Positions 51,243 through 63,000 of a stretch of 64,000 nucleotides of DNA are shown one piece after another. Below the pieces are notes generated by a model that saw nothing but the letters and a program-made list of their open reading frames with translations, was not told where the DNA came from and made no database searches. Within the stretch, counting starts at the first letter, position 1. Every line of letters begins with the position of its first letter. This stretch comes from Prinia subflava. Lineage: Eukaryota; Chordata; Aves; Passeriformes; Cisticolidae. The position numbers were made by a program, and so were the translations under genes. The DNA lies in the NCBI RefSeq assembly GCF_021018805.1, contig NC_086248.1:100215239-100279238 (forward strand), written 5' to 3'.

Positions 51243-52014
51243 TGGCTTTTTTTAATATATACTTTTGATCTTTTTTTTTTAAAGTTTGTCAAGTTTGTGG
51301 AAAAGCATAATACCAAAGGGCAATTAAAATTTTGCTCATAATCATAAGCTATTCTGTTATCCAAATTTAGTGACTTTCTAACCCCTTTCATTTTCTATAC
51401 AGTCTTAGAGAATAAGGCTCATCAGGGTTGGAAGTATTTAAACTCTTCTGTAATGAGTAACTTCTTCAAAAGCACCTGCATGGCTTCCAATGAAAGCTAC
51501 TTATGACTTTGAATTATATTATGTATCCATGCACACATTATGCATTGGTCTAAGAGAACCAAGCAGAATTCACGAATGAACAAGTGGTATTCTATAATCT
51601 GTAAAAATTAGTAAACTGGGTTGAATTTTGTAATGGATTTTCCTCCAGCTTAAGCTTTCTGGAACCAATGGGATTTCCTTCGTATACATGGAAGCATAGG
51701 ACATGGAATCAAAAAAGGAAAACAATGTGTGGCAGGAGAAAGCTGGAATTTTTAATAGGCAGTTTACTTCCTTATTCTCCTCATAAAACTGTAATAATCT
51801 TTCACATGAAAAATTAATAGATTGTATTTTAACCAAATTTCTGAACTTTGGGACATCAGAAAACTTCTAAGTAGTTTAGAACAAGCACATTTTAATCTCA
51901 TAGGGCTACTCTTTCCCTATCCTTTCAGGAAATTCAAAGCCACTACACATTAAATTCTATCACAGACATTAGAAATTTAAACTTGTAAAGGCTTGTAAAA
52001 CACTAAGTGTTGAA

Positions 52015-52075
52015 AAAAACCCCAAAACATCAAAAAAAAAGACCCCACCCCCAAATAAAATAAAACAAAAAATCT
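52015..52075. repeat. A/C-rich low-complexity sequence
   Basis: Runs of A are interspersed with C-runs (aaaccccaaaac, gaccccacccccaaat). It is simple sequence in the intron, and similar A4-8/C4-5 stretches recur elsewhere in the window. Confidence 0.7.
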
Positions 52076-53540
52076 TATCACTTACACAACAATGAACATT
52101 TTCTTTGTAGAAAATGTGACATTGATGAAACTAAGAGGAGATTACCCACATTTAAAGTTTCTTCTGTTCCTTCTCATACAGCAGTTTCCTCCTCATTGGT
52201 GGAGGAGGCCATAGATTGGCCACAAAGATTCCTACAAGGAGTTTAGGAAGCTTGGGATATCTTTTTTCCCTCCAAAATATCGGGATGAGTTTCTCCTTTT
52301 GGATTAACAACATTAAACATTTGTGGATTATGCAAATGCAGACAACTTCCACCTTGAAGAACTGAGAGGGAATTCAAGTCAACTGGCCATTTTTTGGATG
52401 TAGACACAGGGTTGTGGAAAGAATACAAGTGCTGCACCAGAAAGCTGAACCCAGGTTATGCAGCCTGCAGTATTTGTAATTTAGAACTCTGGCATGAGGA
52501 GTCCAAGAATTGTGCATTTGGATCTGGCACTGGATTTTGATCTAAAGAATTTTCTCAATATTAGAATCTGCCTTGAGTGGCAGCTGAAGCCGCAAGTTCA
52601 TAATATTGTTAGTGTACTTCCTCCTACACTATAAATCTGTTATCAAAATAAAATACATTATTTTGGTCATGTATGTTCTTGGGAAAATGACCCTGGGCAT
52701 CACAACATACATAGACTTCAGCTCTGGAAGATATTGGTAATTTCTGATTCTAGAAAATATGTTCTTGGAACCATATGAGTTATTTTTCTACCAGTGACAT
52801 AACCCTCAGTGTTCTGCTGAGGTGAAAATGGACTTTTAAAGAAGTTATGCTCCCCTTTAAAAAAGCCCAAAACATTCAACTTGTTACCTACCATTTTAAC
52901 AAAGCTTAGAACCAAAGATAAAAGCCATTTAATGCTACATAAAACCAAAGGATAATTCTAAATAGTTAACAAAAAATTTAGGCACATTCCACTGTGCAAG
53001 GAATCAGGGCCAGAAGCCAGATCAGCTGCTATAAACAACATGCATGTAAACAGGACAAAATCAATGTGCTCTCTATTAACTTTTCTGATAATATAAAAAT
53101 AGGAATACATTTCTATCATCTGCTAGTATGCATTTTTTTTTCCTCTTATCCCAACGGATATTTTAGTATTTCAGAAAAACATGCTGCCTAATATGTAATG
53201 ATTGAGGACAGTTGAATATTCTTAAAATGTTTATTGAATTCTTTCTTCCAGCTGTGGCTTAGAGTTTAGCCTAACAATGCATTGCCAAAAGCATTTTGCT
53301 TGCCTTCTCATTAGTGATGTACCAAATTACTTCTCTCTAATCACTATATAAAAACATTCATTTAAGTCAGCATGAAGGTTTTCATTCATTTCAATAGCAA
53401 CCTTAGAGAAACACTAATATCAAGTGGAATAACACACTTCTTGTACCAGCATTCCAAGATGCATAACATGAATTTTGAATTTTACCCAAGAAAAGGGGAA
53501 AAAATAGCATGTTTCTTTCAGATAAAGTAATTTTACTTCC

Positions 53541-53590
53541 GTCTTTTTTTGTTTGATTTGTTTTAGTTTTTTGTTTTGTTTTTCTTTGGT
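53541..53590 (-). promoter_or_regulatory. NRXN1: A-rich intronic tract downstream of the 53638-53760 exon donor
   Basis: On the transcript strand this tract lies 47-97 nt after the weak donor gtactg. It is almost pure A with C/G breaks and contains actaaaac and repeated caaaac/aaac units. Such A-rich, UAAA/ACUAA-like sequences are the type bound by STAR-family splicing factors, which are known to act on neurexin splice site 4. A role at this exon is only an inference. Confidence 0.3.
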
Positions 53591-53637
53591 GTTTCCCCCC
53601 AACAACATGGAATCATGGAATCACAATGCCACAGTAC

Positions 53638-53760
53638 CTGTCACGGCCTGCTGGTCATCCACCATTAACTTTAAACCTTTTCCTCGCCGCACCACACGCA
53701 CTGTGTGCCACTCATTATCATTGAGGTTATAGCCAGCAAAAAGGGTTTCTGGGCCTTTGC
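53638..53760 (-). CDS. NRXN1: NRXN1 coding exon: LNS4 segment directly after splice site 3
   Basis: This internal exon of neurexin-1 alpha encodes 41 residues of the fourth LNS (laminin-G-like) domain in the extracellular part of the presynaptic receptor. The translation contains [20 protein letters not shown], which is characteristic of NRXN1, then [11 protein letters not shown] and VDDQQAVTG. On the minus strand the acceptor is a pyrimidine-containing tract ending in tcctacag, and the donor is CAG followed by gtactg, a weak match at +4 and +5. The exon is 123 bp with symmetric phase: it starts with the last two bases of a codon and ends with the first base of the next. It joins in frame to the exon at 48598-48979 (GTGACAG plus GTCAAATGG gives V-T-G-Q-M). 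Three residues (G in RRGKG, M in KLMVDD, V in QAVTG) differ from the mammalian protein as I remember it. Identity is very secure; expression is inferred. Confidence 0.96.
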
Positions 53761-53775
53761 CTGTAGGACATGCCA
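53760..53775 (-). promoter_or_regulatory. NRXN1: Splice acceptor facing neurexin splice site 3 (SS3)
   Basis: The acceptor reads tgtcctacag on the minus strand and the exon opens with GC, so the first codon is completed as xGC. In mammalian NRXN1 the residue before KGPET is, as I recall, G when the small SS3 cassette is skipped and S when it is included (the cassette ends in ...INCNS). Both GGC and AGC fit this acceptor. The cassette itself (about 27 bp) was not found between 53761 and 64000, so it probably lies further upstream, outside the window. Confidence 0.6.
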
Positions 53776-54775
53776 AACAGTCATTATGCAATCTTTAAAG
53801 CAGTTCACATGTGAACCTCACAGAGAAAGAGAGAAACAGAGAGACTGCCTGGGCAAATGTTAAAACTCACCAAAAGTCACATCAAGCAAGAAAATTACCA
53901 AGTATAAGCAAAATATAGAGCTATTTTATACTATAGAACTACTACATTAAAACACTTCTAATGTCTATTTAACTATGTAAACACTTTGTATATGTACCAG
54001 GTTTTCATAAATAGGCACAGTCAACATGGATTTAATTATTCACTTTTAAATCTCATACAGGTATTTAAGAAACGGGATTACTGAGCTAAAAGAACTTCAA
54101 GTATAGACTTACAAGACAGAAATGTTGCTTCTTTATTAAAAATAATTTGGTGGAAAATAAAAAGTGGCAAATGTGTGTGCATGTGTGTTAGATTTTTATT
54201 AATCTATGTCAACTTCTCTGTTTGTTTAGCTTCTGTTTACTAGGACTTCTCAGAACATTATCTATTACCTGATCTAGATGTCTTGGTAGTATTCAGATCC
54301 AGTACCTTCTGCTGTTAGCGGGTTTTCAAACCATCCTTTCTTTTTTCCATTTAATGGATTTTTTTTTAATCTTCTATTTTTGTCAGCAGTTCTGCAAACA
54401 CTTTTTATGCAAATTTTGTGTATAGCACAATGCACTTGTCCACAATACTCACAAACTTAGGAAAAAAGATACCTTTAATGCCAGGAAAAGATTTCTCATA
54501 AGAAAAGGATTATCGAAATTGTCCCTTGTACTGTTGATCAAGAAGAGAAAGAGAGAAAGAAAAATCCTGACTTTGTACTGCCATTGATATGAATAGATGA
54601 TATCTAGTGCCGAACTAATTGATTAAAACTCATGTGGTGACTGTCCAAAAGGCAAAGCTAATCTGCAGTAAAGAAGTTACATTCTTGTAAAACAGAAACC
54701 TCCCTGGCCTGTTTTTCAGTTCCTATGGCTAAATGCTGAATAAATGCTGCTGACAACTAAAAGTTGTCAATTAAA

Positions 54776-55264
54776 TTCTGGACTCCTCTGTGCAAGAGAG
54801 ACACAGAGCTCCTGGGGCTGGTCCAGAGGAGGGTTATAAAGATGATGTCTAGGGACAAGAGCATCTCTCTGATGAGGAAAGGATGAAAGACTGGGTCTGT
54901 TCATCCTCCAGTGGAGATGACTGAGAGGGAACCTCATCAATGTCTATGAATATTTGCAGGAAGGGGCCAGAGGATGGACCAGATGGCACAATTGGTGGTG
55001 CCAGGCAATCGGACAAGAGACAACAGACAGGAACTACAGCACAGGAAGTTCCTCCTGAACATCAGGAAGAAGTTCAGGTGACAGAGCACTGGAATAGGTT
55101 ACCCAGATAGGCTGTGGATATCCCCCCTCCCTGAGGATATTCAAGAACCATCTGGACACACTCCTGTGCCATGTGCTCTGGGATGAAACTGCTTGAGCAG
55201 GGAGGTTGGACCAGATGCCCCACTGTGGTTCTTTCCAGCCTGACTCATCCTGTGATTCTGTAGA
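54776..55264 (+). mobile_element. CR1 LINE fragment, 3' end
   Basis: A truncated CR1 retrotransposon in plus orientation. In broken frames it carries remnants of the end of ORF2, including CR1-typical residues VTEHWNRLPR followed by SLRIFKNHLDTLL. It then has the 3' untranslated segment, with a TTGGACCAGATGCCC-like stretch, and ends at tgtgattctgtag, which is the typical CR1 3' terminal repeat (ATTCTGTG-like). Stop codons and frameshifts make it inactive. The precise 5' truncation point is uncertain by tens of bases. Confidence 0.9.
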
Positions 55265-57373
55265 AGAGACACATTAAAAATAACTTTTGACACAGAAACA
55301 TCAGGGTTATGCTAAGTCAGACCACTGTGCCCTTCCAGGTGACTCTATCCCTTGTGTCAGTCTTGCCCTGAAAGGGACATGCAACTAACTCTGAAAAGCT
55401 CCTACTTTTCTCTTGGATTCTTTTCCAAACAGCACAGGCCAACTGTGATGGGTGAGATCTGTTAATAAAATCAAAGCCTAAAATGAAAGCCTCTCTGACT
55501 TCAGAACTGCACAGAGGGAAAAGGACACTTAGAGCTTGATATAGCTGTTCAGCATATTGGACAGTTTTCATCTCCGATGTTTTCCATCTTCTGTCAGCAT
55601 TTTCTTAATTGCTGCTGGTTTATTGCCCTGCTTTTACATGCAACCTTCGCTATTTTGGGCGTGCCAAGGGATCTCCAGGAGCATAAAATGCAAAGCAAAG
55701 GCGGTGAGAGTCTCATAACACTCATTCTCTGTGTCTCTGTATTGACAGCAAGCTAAGAAAAGTGGTCGAACCCAGCAGAAGCAGATGATTGGGGTCAACT
55801 ACATGAATCATTCTGTTCTTTAAATGTTTGCTTTCTTTGACAAGAGAAAAACCATTTTTGCATAAAGCTTAAGTGACTAATATTCTCTTTGAATGTGCTG
55901 GTACAGATGCAGTGACTAAAACTTTAAGCAATTTCTTTTAGGCACTTCCATGGAAGCAACTTCTACCTACCTCTGGAGACAACAGATGGATTTAGAAAAA
56001 ATGCTGAAACAACATGAACAAAATCTTAGTGAGAGTCAATAGTCTTGCCTAGGCATACACCATTTAATATTATTATAAACATATTCATACTTATTTGTTA
56101 GTTAGTCCAATCTCCTTTTTTTTTTAATTTTTAAAGTAGTTGAACCACTTAGTCTCCATTATCTTGCTTCAAATCTCTAAAAGACCTAAAAGCATATGCA
56201 ATTTTAATTTACTCTCACATTAACAACTCTCTGTAGTGTCCCTTTCATGTCAAGGTGTCTTGGTGTATATTAATATCAAATCCAACTTGACTGCTCACAT
56301 TTACAGGAAAATCTATCTATTCTCTTTTAATGGCTGGGGACTTGTAAACTCTTCCTGTTGTAAAATTAAATGTGTTTTCTTATGCATTAGTCTATTTTCC
56401 TTGCAAGAGTACTCGAAGTAAAAAAAATCAGGTCAGAACTCTGTGTAAGCTGCCTGTTCCCACTGCACGCAATCCAAAAGAGGACTTAGGGGACCCCTGG
56501 TGAAAGAGCTTTAAAAAGGACAAACCTTGGTATGACACATCGTGGGAGCAGTGAACTGAAAAGAGTCCTGGCCTTGGAAAAACTATCCACTTGCATGGAA
56601 AAGAGACTTTTCTTTCCTGGGGCTGATCTCTAACAGAGAAAAAGGGCTTTTGATTTGCCAGAGAGGGTACAAGGAACTACAAAATAGCAAAGTCCAGTGT
56701 CCAGGGATTGTGTATCCATCTGTCCCATCATGCTACATCTCTGCAAAGTAGGACAGTTTTCCATGGCAGCTGAAGAGGGAGATAAGGAAGGATGGATGCT
56801 CACCATTCCAGTGCTAATGTAATGCTGGGGCTGCTTTCTGGCCAAGGACGTGCTTTCACACAGAAAAGCAGCAAATATGCTTGTGAGCAGGGCATTTAGG
56901 AGAAAATTGTCTAAATACTTAAACAAAACCACGTAGGAATGCCTTGATACCATGAGACAACCAGAACTGCAGAAGAAAACTCAACATACCTTGTTAAATG
57001 GCATTGGTAAACCTGAAACATTAGTACTATCCTCACTGACTTTCAAATATATTGACCTGAAATTAATTTAAATGTTATCTTCAATTGAGATCACAAAGGG
57101 TTCAGTCTTCTTCTGGTTATAGTTATTATGGTGAATCTACTATAAATTTATATCTACTAAATCATTGGCTCTCCAGTCTTATTGTGAATTTACACTGATC
57201 TAATTCCATTTAAATCACACCAGCAGAAAGTGCTCTTAAATAAGTGTACTTAAATAAGAATTAGTATACTGCCACCTTTTTTCTTGTAAGAGGCAAAGGG
57301 TGTTCTGGGCTTTCAAAAAAAAATTTGTTCAATATCCCCCACAAGAAGAATAGTAAGACCCCCAGTTAAAAGA

Positions 57374-57404
57374 ATATATATATGTGTGTGTGTGTATATA
57401 TATA
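57374..57404. repeat. Compound TA/TG microsatellite
   Basis: A run of AT dinucleotides changes to TG dinucleotides and back to AT. It is a compound dinucleotide repeat inside the intron. Confidence 0.9.
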
Positions 57405-60017
57405 AAACTTTGTTTTGTTTTACATGGACTGATCATGTGTAGTGACAGGTTAAAGAATTATAAAAGCAAGGCCTCATAAAATCAGGTCTGCTCTGCTAAA
57501 TTTCCAAAGTTAGCTTGTCACTTCTTCTAAGGAATTTGCAAGTTCCCATGTGAAAACAATCTTAGTAAGAAAACTTGTTAGCATAGCAACCTATTCCTGG
57601 GTTGAAAAACAAATGGACCTGCAATAACAAGGGATTTGTCCCATAAGCATCAGTAAAGAAAATATGTAAACAATCCAAAATTACAGAAATTTGATAGACA
57701 AGTAGAATACCTTTTACTAACCAATAGAGTAATTGGCAAGAAAGATATTAACCAATTAAAGTTGCACATGAGGTCTGTAAAAACTGTATAAAATGAGTTG
57801 TGATAATAAAAAATTGGGTTTTCCTGCATGAAGATAATGGGGTCTCTGCAAACTTACTACAATAATACTGTTTTTCCAAACTTACGTCCCTTCACTCCTA
57901 TTTTCCACACTGTCCTTTTCCCTGGAACTCAATTGTTGCTTTCTAGCGAGAACATAGTTATTTTGCATCACTGGCTCACTTTCTGAGCTAGTGATTCTCT
58001 CAGATAGATAAAACCCTAATCATAAACCTTTACTTTCTGAGACAAGATGCAAACTGGAAAAAAAAATCCACTAAGTATCTCCTCTTGCTTAAGTATGAAA
58101 TTTATTATCAATGTCTGTGTTCAGCTCTTTTCCTATTTTTAAAGGCTTAAATAACTACCAGATTTTATGTATCCTTAGAGAAAATGGATAATACCAAATA
58201 AAAGAAGCACTGGCACTTTTATGGCTACCACAGTTTGCTCAGAGTCCATCATGCCAGTAAAATTTCCACATCCATTTAAAAGCAGATAATTGCTTGTAGA
58301 AACACCTTTTTACAAAGTAAAATGCAGACTGTTCAGTCAGTCAGTACAGGTACAAATCTTGATGGTGCAATTCATTATGAACTAGGACATATAAAGCCCC
58401 AAACATTCCCAGTTATATGTTTATTTTGGCATCCAAAGCTGAGCTTACTTTGTTGTCAGCACCTTGCCTGGAACTGAACAGCCCTTTCAAAGTTAAAGGA
58501 AAAAAGCATAAACCTCCCAAAGGAAAAAAAAAAATCTAATTTCCAGCATATTGAATATTCTAAATGTTCTTTGGAGGTTCCTGTTCTCTTTACTACCTTG
58601 TGAGGAGCTTATTCAGCCTAATTCATGCACTGAGGTTTTGCCGAATTCCAACGAGTCAGTCAATTAACTTCAATATGCACAATTTTTCCTCTTCTAGATA
58701 TCTATCCTGTGGTACTTTACTTTTAACCAATGACTTGAACAGAACTGATGATTTTGAAAGAAGATACTAGCTCTTGAATTGTACCAGAACATGCTCAAAA
58801 TGACTTCTCTGTATTTGTTTCTCACAATGCCATCCACTACTACCAGTAAAGGCATTTACCAAAATGCTTGTAGCATTCAATTCTGCCATCAAAATAGGTA
58901 AGAAAATGAATTGCAGAAAGAGGCACCACAAACAGGGACTAGCAAGGGAGACTGGATGGTTCAGTGAACGTTATACTAACCAATGGAACACAAGCCAGAC
59001 ACAGGAAAATCACTATTATTTATTTATTAGTCAGCATAAGAAAGATCAGAGGTTTCAGCCTGGTTTGGTAATAGAAAACTGTGCATACTACAGCTACTAT
59101 ATACTGTCAGTATCAGGTGGCATTTAGACAAAAAGACATTTGGACAAGAAGATAAAAACCATGAGATCAATTCAGTTAATAGAGAACGCTATTTTGAGTC
59201 TGGGTTGTCAAGATTTCAGCTAAAATAATAAATATTTTACAATTCAGCTTGCTGTGTATAACCAGCTGCGTGGCTCTGAGAGACACCTTAGAGTGTCATT
59301 GTAAATACCTGGTGCAGAACAAGAGGACTCTGTGCCATCTCAGTTATGCTGCTTTCCAGAGTAAATTTAGCATGCTTCTAATCTAGGCTTCTGTTCCAGC
59401 ATTCAGCCAGACTCACAGGCAGTGTGCAAACCTCACGAGGCATCTGCATTACATACCAGGCTGCAGCACAAAGAGTTCAGGAAAGATTCCTCCAGAGCAA
59501 GACACAGGAATACAAGACACACAGGGTAAGGCATCTGCACCCTCACGATCCTTTCTATGGCTGGCTGCAGAAACGTTACTGGCCTTCCAAAACACTCATT
59601 AGCACAGCTGATCTTAAAAAGTCAATTCATACAGTGAATCAAGTGTGTTTTAAATGACTGTGTCTGTATAATCCCAAAATTCCCTGGCTAAACGTGTTTC
59701 TTGCAAACAGAAAAATTACATTGCCTTTTAAACATCAGAAATGTGTATCAGGTTATTGTTTACTGCTAATTGATAAGATAACTTGAAAAAAAAATCTAAT
59801 TGCAAGTCAAAGAAATTTTGTCCACTGTGTTTTCTCTCCAACAGACTCATGTGGAAAATTCCACAAGAATAGCACATTTACTGAATTGTATCAAGAAAAA
59901 CATATCAATCTTGCATGGCTTGATCCAAATGCTTCAGCCCACAATAGTTTTATTATAGGAAAATTTGCTTTTGGCAATTTGGATAATGTATTGGCAGTTA
60001 AGGGTATTTTTATCCCT

Positions 60018-60034
60018 TTTTTTTTTTTTTTTTA
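60018..60034. repeat. Poly-T tract
   Basis: An uninterrupted run of about 17 T. No adjacent retrotransposon body was recognised. Confidence 0.85.
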
Positions 60035-63000
60035 ACAAAATTTGACATTTCATAAATTAAAATGAAGGAGATTGGAGCTGCTAATATCATTCATCAGCCT
60101 TCATTCCAGATGTAGAATAGATTTGCTCATATTCTTTAGAACAATGGGAATGAAATAATAAATATTTTCATCCAGGCATATCTATATTTCTCATACAGAA
60201 ATGCAGAAAGCTAAACAAGATACCTTGAAAATTCTACTGGCTTCCCCTACATGACCAAACTACAAACAGACTGCATTTTATATTGATCTAGTTCACTAGC
60301 AAGGAAAAACAGCATACACAGTGAATTCACTGGGGAAGAAAAATCCATGGAAGGATATAAAAACAACCAATCCAGGAACCAAGCACCATATCCAGCTCTG
60401 AGGGCACAGAGTTTTCATTTGTCTGGTTCTTTTCTCTCTTTTCTCAATATTTGCTTCCCTGACCATGGTCTGAGTTGCTGTGCATTTTCTGCCTCCCAGC
60501 TTTGCCTTTCTTTTGGAAAGTGTTTAATTTAGGGTGCAATATCACACATACTCATCCATTTATTTCTTTTAAGCTGTGAGATATTCACTATGACACAGCT
60601 GATGTCTAAACAGAGCCAGTGGATCCAGGTGGGAAGGCAGAACACAGGCAGACCTATTGGACTAAATTAAATCTAAGGATTCTGCCAAGAAAGGTGCTGA
60701 TGGTGAACCACTGTCTTTTGAAAGCCTATTCTCTACAAATAGGACCAGTACTCAATTTCAGCAAGAGAGAGAAAGTAAGAAAAACATCAGAAAGCAGTAA
60801 ACTTTAGAGTTGCAAGTTGCTTGGCCCCTAGACTTCCCTCCTAGACCAAAGGATATGTAGAAGACAAACATACGCTCTCAAAAATATGCCTTGCTGGTCA
60901 GTAATTTGGTCTATATTAATTTGAATGGCATTTCCTGAAAAAAAAAGGGGGTTTGAAGTTGCAGTTACAACTCTGTGAACTCAGAGCACATGAGAGAATA
61001 AATCTGATTTTGTTACTGCATTATGAAATGTCTGATCCATCTTAGAGATGTCTCTCAGTGTATAACTTAAAACATTTATGGCTTAAAATCAGTTGCATTT
61101 TTATTTAGTTTTGTAACTCATCTATGTAAGCAAATGAAACACAAACAGCCCTAAAAACATGGAATTTTCCTTTTTCTTGGAAATAATGAAAGAAAAGTGT
61201 CTCTTAAAAGCAGCTAAACCCAGAAGTCAGCTAGAGCCCTGTATTTTTCATAAGAGTGCAGATTCTCTTTCATACTGTTCTCTGAGGATCACAACTATCA
61301 GAAAATGTGCTAAAGGTACTAAAGGTTGTATGAATCTACCCCAAGGCCCTGAACTAAAGCAAAGTCAATGAGCTTGAAAAATATGTTTGTTGCTTTGTCA
61401 GCTCGCCTCTGAACGCTCTGAGACATTTTCAGAAGCCACGGTGAACCTGACAATTGACTTTGCTGTAGGTGAGGTGAGCGTGAACTTTCAACACATGGCA
61501 ATTCTATGCTAATTTAAAGAAAACTTGAGTGCAAGATTATTTACTTTTTATTTGCTACAGGTATAGATATGTGCACTTGCAAAGACTGTGTAGCTTTACA
61601 ATCCACTGTAAGGTCATATCCTGCCTTGAATCAGACCACGTTTTTAAAAGTGCACTCAAGGCTTATCAGTGTGAGTCGGCATTCATCAGATTAACTTCCA
61701 CAAACTACTTGCGAGGCTTTTGTCAATTTGCTTTCACATTAACTTGACATGGCTGCTATAATGAAAAATTCCACAAATTTTAAGCTGAATATGTTTGAGC
61801 ATTTTGTTTTTAGTCAAACTTAACACAAACACTTTCAAGTCAATATCTTTCACTGCATTTTACCTAAGCTACTGCTGTACATTAGGAAATCAGCTATTTC
61901 ACAAACCTGCTATCCTATTTGATAACTGATTCTTTTTTCAAGTATCATCTACCATAAGCTTGTGTATTACCTGAAAAAGAAAATGGCAAATTTAAATCTC
62001 TTCAAAAGACTGAAATTCTCCCATGCAGGATTTTTTGCATTACACTGATCTTTCTAATTCTGAAAGCTTGTTTCAATGGAAAGTTCTTTTTAGATTTTAG
62101 TTTTGTAAAACTGCTGAAGAAAACAATGGCTAATTCATCTGCAGTTGTTAGCATTTACTTTTTCCCCTTGTATAAAAAGAATAGGATTGAAAATCATGAG
62201 AACTAATGTGGGAACTTGGGAACTCCTATGTAAGATAGTACTAAAACTAACATTAACCCCCAATTTTAAGCACTACTGAAATTCAATTTTTTTAGAAGTA
62301 AATAGTCATTGTTCAGATATGACTAATGGCAGCCAGAATCTCTAACATTCATTAATTCTGTATAAATTCAGAGTTTTATCAATACTACTGATTTGTGAGA
62401 TGTGGCTTAAAGTAAGGGAAAACAGCGATCCTAAGATGAATTTAAGTTAAATTTCTCCTTTCCCAAGAAGGGTTCAATTTTTTACCTCATCAAACTCATT
62501 ATTCTGGTCTTGACTATCAACCAAAAGACTCAAACCTTAAAAAACATGGAGGCAGAAACGTACATTTCCCTGTCGTGGATTTCTAGGACCAGCAAGAACA
62601 TTCCTCTAAGTTTTCAAAGAAATGGAGTGAGCTACACCATAATCTGTATTTCCTTAGACATCATCTCTATCAGTTACTGTTCAAATAAGGTGCCCTGAGC
62701 TTCCAGGGGAATTTTGCTGTCTCCTCTGAGCCCAAGAGATCTGGAGGAATTCTGACTTGGAAGAAAGATGTCACAATAACATGGCTATCTAAATAACTTT
62801 TATATCCTGGACCTTAATCGCTGTCATTCAGCTGATAAACAAAGAAACAAAAAAGACTGAGAGATGAAGGTGCTCCAGGCAACAGATTCTGCTGATCTCC
62901 AAATGTACCCTTAGGAACCTGAAAAACCTGTGCTACTTCTTTCCACTTAAACCCAGTGAAGTAAAAATAACCTAACTTACAATAATCTTTGTAGAAAAAG

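Larger units (their letters stand above)
48980..53637 (-). other. NRXN1: NRXN1 intron (4.7 kb) between the two LNS4 exons
   Basis: Bounded on the minus strand by gtactg (53637) and tttaaag (48980). It holds mostly unique AT-rich sequence, a small duplicated stretch near 49531-49575, a G-rich segment near 51192-51242, A/C-rich simple sequence near 52015-52075 and a T-rich plus-strand (A-rich in the transcript) tract at 53541-53590. No further exon was recognised. Confidence 0.85.

Noticed and set aside
53605..53628. CR1-like 3' octamer repeats (aatcatggaatcac) beside the exon donor
   Set aside because: Only about 20 bases match and no CR1 body is attached.
27041..53760. Assignment to NRXN3 or NRXN2
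   Set aside because: Residues such as [22 protein letters not shown] and [10 protein letters not shown] match NRXN1 as I remember it and differ from NRXN3 and NRXN2.
53761..53795. Possible SS3 cassette read as D-C-I just upstream of the acceptor
   Set aside because: The minus strand gives gattgcata but continues with residues unlike the expected RINCNS and has no donor; it is the acceptor's own upstream tract.
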